Below, piece by piece: positions 61,807-64,000 of a stretch of 64,000 nucleotides of DNA. A program made the translations under genes and the position numbers. The notes under the pieces are model-generated. The model was not told where the DNA came from, made no database searches, and saw only the letters and a program-made list of their open reading frames with translations. Source of the DNA: Bacillota bacterium (GTDB taxonomy: Bacteria > Bacillota > Clostridia > Acetivibrionales > DSM-1351); the NCBI GenBank assembly GCA_023409265.1, contig JAEYHZ010000010.1:1-64000 (forward strand), written 5' to 3'. Within the stretch, counting starts at the first letter, position 1. Each line of letters opens with the position of its first letter.

Positions 61807-64000
61807 ATGAGAAAGATACTGAGTATGGTCCTGGTATTATCCATTTTAGTAACCTTATTCCTTCCGGGTACTGTAGCAGCTGCACCAAACTATAATTATG
61901 GAGAGGCTCTCCAGAAGGCAATAATGTTTTACGAATTCCAGAGATCAGGTGCCTTGCCTGCTGATAAACGTGATAACTGGCGTGCTGATTCCGGGCTAAG
62001 CGATGGTGCTGATGTGGGATTAAATCTCACAGGAGGCTGGTATGATGCCGGAGATCATGTAAAATTCAATCTGCCCATGGCATACTCCGCAGCCATGCTT
62101 GCATGGTCGGTATATGAAGATAGAGAAGCACTCAAAAGCAGCGGACAATTGGATTATCTGCTGGCTGATATCAAGTGGGTTACCGACTATCTTATAAAAT
62201 GTCATCCCTCTGCAAACGAGTTCTATTACCAGGTGGGAGATGGAGGAGCGGACCATGCCTGGTGGGGTCCTGCGGAAGTCATGCAGATGAGCAGACCATC
62301 CTATAAGCTGGATCTGACAAAGCCGGGTTCTGCTGTATCGGGTGAAGCCGCCGCAGCTCTGGCCGCAGCAGCACTGGTTTTCAGTACTACTGATCCGCAG
62401 TATGCCGCAACTTGTTTAACTCATGCAAAGCAGTTATATAATTTTGCCGAAACCACAAAGAGTGACAGCGGGTATACTGCAGCTAATGGTTACTATAATT
62501 CCTGGAGCGGCTTCTATGATGAGCTTTCCTGGGCTGCTGTGTGGATATATCTGGCTTCCAATGATGCCGGCTATCTTACCAAAGCCGAAGACTATGTTGC
62601 CAACTGGGGGACTGAACCTCAATCAACAACCATATCCTATAAATGGGTTCACAATTGGGATGATGTCCACTACGGAGCTCAGCTTTTACTGGCTAAAATA
62701 ACCGGTAAAACAGTCTACAAGGAGTCGGTGGAAAGGAATCTTGACTGGTGGACAACAGGTTATAATGGCGAAAAAATAACATATACCCCAAAGGGTCTCG
62801 CATGGCTGCAGCAGTGGGGTTCATTAAGATATGCAACTACTCAGGCATTTCTAGCCGGTGTATATGCGGAATGGTCTGGCTGCAGCACTGCAAAAGCTGC
62901 AATCTACAACAATTTTGCCAAGACACAGGTGGATTATGCACTTGGCAGTACAGGCAGAAGCTTTGTTGTCGGTTTCGGAACCAATCCACCAACACGGCCT
63001 CATCACAGGACTGCCCACAGTTCATGGGCAGACAGCCAGACAGTGCCTGCCTACCACAGACATACCCTTTACGGAGCACTTGTAGGCGGCCCTGGAAGCA
63101 GTGACGAGTATTCAGACGATATTAGTAATTACCAGACAAATGAAGTAGCCTGTGATTATAATGCAGGTTTTATCGGAGCATTGGCCAAGCAGTACAAACA
63201 GTACGGTGGTACGCCTGTTGCCAATTTCAAGGCTATAGAAACCAAGACCAATGATGAATTTTTTGTAGAAGCTGGAATAAATGCATCAGGCTCCAATTTT
63301 ATTGAAATTAAAGCCCTGCTTAACAATAAGTCCGGCTGGCCGGCTAAAGTCGGTGACAAGCTGTCCTTCAAGTATTTTATAGATATATCCGAGGCAATAA
63401 ATGCCGGATATAAGGCAAGTGATATTACAATTACCACCAACTATAATGCAGGTGGAAAAGTATCTAGTCTACAGGCCTGGGATGCATCGAAAAATATATA
63501 TTATGTAAATGTTGATTTTACCGGAACTAAAATATATCCGGGGGGACAATCTGCCTACAAGAAGGAAATTCAATTCAGAATCTCAGGACCTCAGAACACA
63601 AGCTTCTGGAGTAATTTGAACGATTACTCTTTTACAGAACTAAGCGGAGTGACTTCGGGTTCGGTTAAGCAAACTTCCTACATTCCGGTATATGATAATG
63701 GAAATCTGGTTTATGGGAATGAGCCCATTCCTGTAAATAACTCCGGCATAACTCCCACGACGGCAGCTTTTGATAAAAACGTATCGAAGCAGGCTGACAT
63801 AGGTGTGACTTTGACTCTGAACGGGAATACTCTTTCGGCAATTAAAAACGGAACAACCGCCTTGACTGCCGGGACAGATTACACTGTATCAGGGAATTCA
63901 GTTACAATATTAAAGAGTTACCTGGCTAAACAATCTGTAGGAAGCATAAATCTAACCTTTGATTTCAGTGCAGGAACAGATCCGGTTCTTGCAGTAACTG
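61807..64000 (+). CDS. Processive GH9 endoglucanase with CBM3c and X2 (partial)
   Basis: The frame is open to the window end (731 codons seen). A signal peptide (to about residue 25, VAA-AP) leads to a GH9 domain (about 28-460, D80/D83 in GGWYDAGDHVKFN, Glu in YQTNEVACDYNAGFIGAL). It is fused to a CBM3c (about 470-620, FFVEAGINASGSNFIEIKALL). An X2 module begins near residue 645 and runs off the end. GH9-CBM3c enzymes are processive endoglucanases (Cel9G/CelZ type). By analogy with CelZ more X2 and a CBM3b may follow. GAAAGGGGTAAAAAAGT precedes ATG 61807. Confidence 0.94.
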   Translation, partial: MRKILSMVLVLSILVTLFLPGTVAAAPNYNYGEALQKAIMFYEFQRSGALPADKRDNWRADSGLSDGADVGLNLTGGWYDAGDHVKFNLPMAYSAAMLAWSVYEDREALKSSGQLDYLLADIKWVTDYLIKCHPSANEFYYQVGDGGADHAWWGPAEVMQMSRPSYKLDLTKPGSAVSGEAAAALAAAALVFSTTDPQYAATCLTHAKQLYNFAETTKSDSGYTAANGYYNSWSGFYDELSWAAVWIYLASNDAGYLTKAEDYVANWGTEPQSTTISYKWVHNWDDVHYGAQLLLAKITGKTVYKESVERNLDWWTTGYNGEKITYTPKGLAWLQQWGSLRYATTQAFLAGVYAEWSGCSTAKAAIYNNFAKTQVDYALGSTGRSFVVGFGTNPPTRPHHRTAHSSWADSQTVPAYHRHTLYGALVGGPGSSDEYSDDISNYQTNEVACDYNAGFIGALAKQYKQYGGTPVANFKAIETKTNDEFFVEAGINASGSNFIEIKALLNNKSGWPAKVGDKLSFKYFIDISEAINAGYKASDITITTNYNAGGKVSSLQAWDASKNIYYVNVDFTGTKIYPGGQSAYKKEIQFRISGPQNTSFWSNLNDYSFTELSGVTSGSVKQTSYIPVYDNGNLVYGNEPIPVNNSGITPTTAAFDKNVSKQADIGVTLTLNGNTLSAIKNGTTALTAGTDYTVSGNSVTILKSYLAKQSVGSINLTFDFSAGTDPVLAVT

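Overview
The window comes from a low-GC, Gram-positive anaerobe of the cellulolytic clostridia (Ruminiclostridium / Hungateiclostridium-like). The evidence is the AT-rich sequence, GGAGG ribosome sites with many TTG and GTG starts, Bacillus/Clostridium-type LexA boxes, a Spo0E-like peptide, and a right-hand locus of secreted GH48 and GH9 cellulases. I cannot name the species.

Region 1 (1-33.86 kb) is the right three quarters of a temperate contractile-tailed (PBSX/skin-like myovirus) prophage. In order it holds the end of a SNF2 helicase and late-control genes, terminase, portal, a MuF-type head protein with a toxin-like C-terminus and a possible immunity gene, scaffold and capsid genes, head-tail joining genes, sheath, tube, the frameshifted tail chaperones, tape measure, baseplate, fibre, amidase and holin. 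Two terminator-bounded accessory genes ('morons') interrupt the head and tail genes. The right arm carries SOS-controlled small genes, a lone adenine methylase, and a leftward RNase HI - RnlA - RnlB toxin-antitoxin operon. The prophage ends at a 3' fragment of tRNA-Leu(UAA), the probable attachment site. Integrase and left end lie outside the window.

Region 2 (33.95-53.3 kb) is a second, paralogous tail locus. It has a divergent XRE repressor, a late regulator and a full contractile-tail, baseplate, fibre and lysis set, but no terminase, portal or capsid gene. It is best read as an R-type tailocin (diffocin-like). Its fibre ends in seven propeller-like repeats. Between fibre and lysis genes sit three signal-peptide proteins with carbohydrate-binding-type modules (one Kelch gene broken by an amber codon) and an antisense Spo0E-like gene. 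A LexA-controlled small gene closes the region.

Region 3 (53.4-64 kb) is chromosomal: a cyclophilin lipoprotein, a PatB/MalY C-S lyase, then GH48-X2-X2-CBM3, GH9-X2-X2-CBM3 and GH9-CBM3c-X2 (open at the window end). No dockerin is present, so these are free cellulases. A good promoter, four tandem 11-bp repeats and intergenic stem-loops suggest control at transcription and at mRNA stability.

The items most worth following are the RNase HI-RnlA-RnlB operon, in which a regulator that is chromosomally separate in E. coli appears built into the locus, and the tailocin with its propeller fibre and secreted cargo genes. Family names come from recognising sequence patterns by eye; no database search was run.
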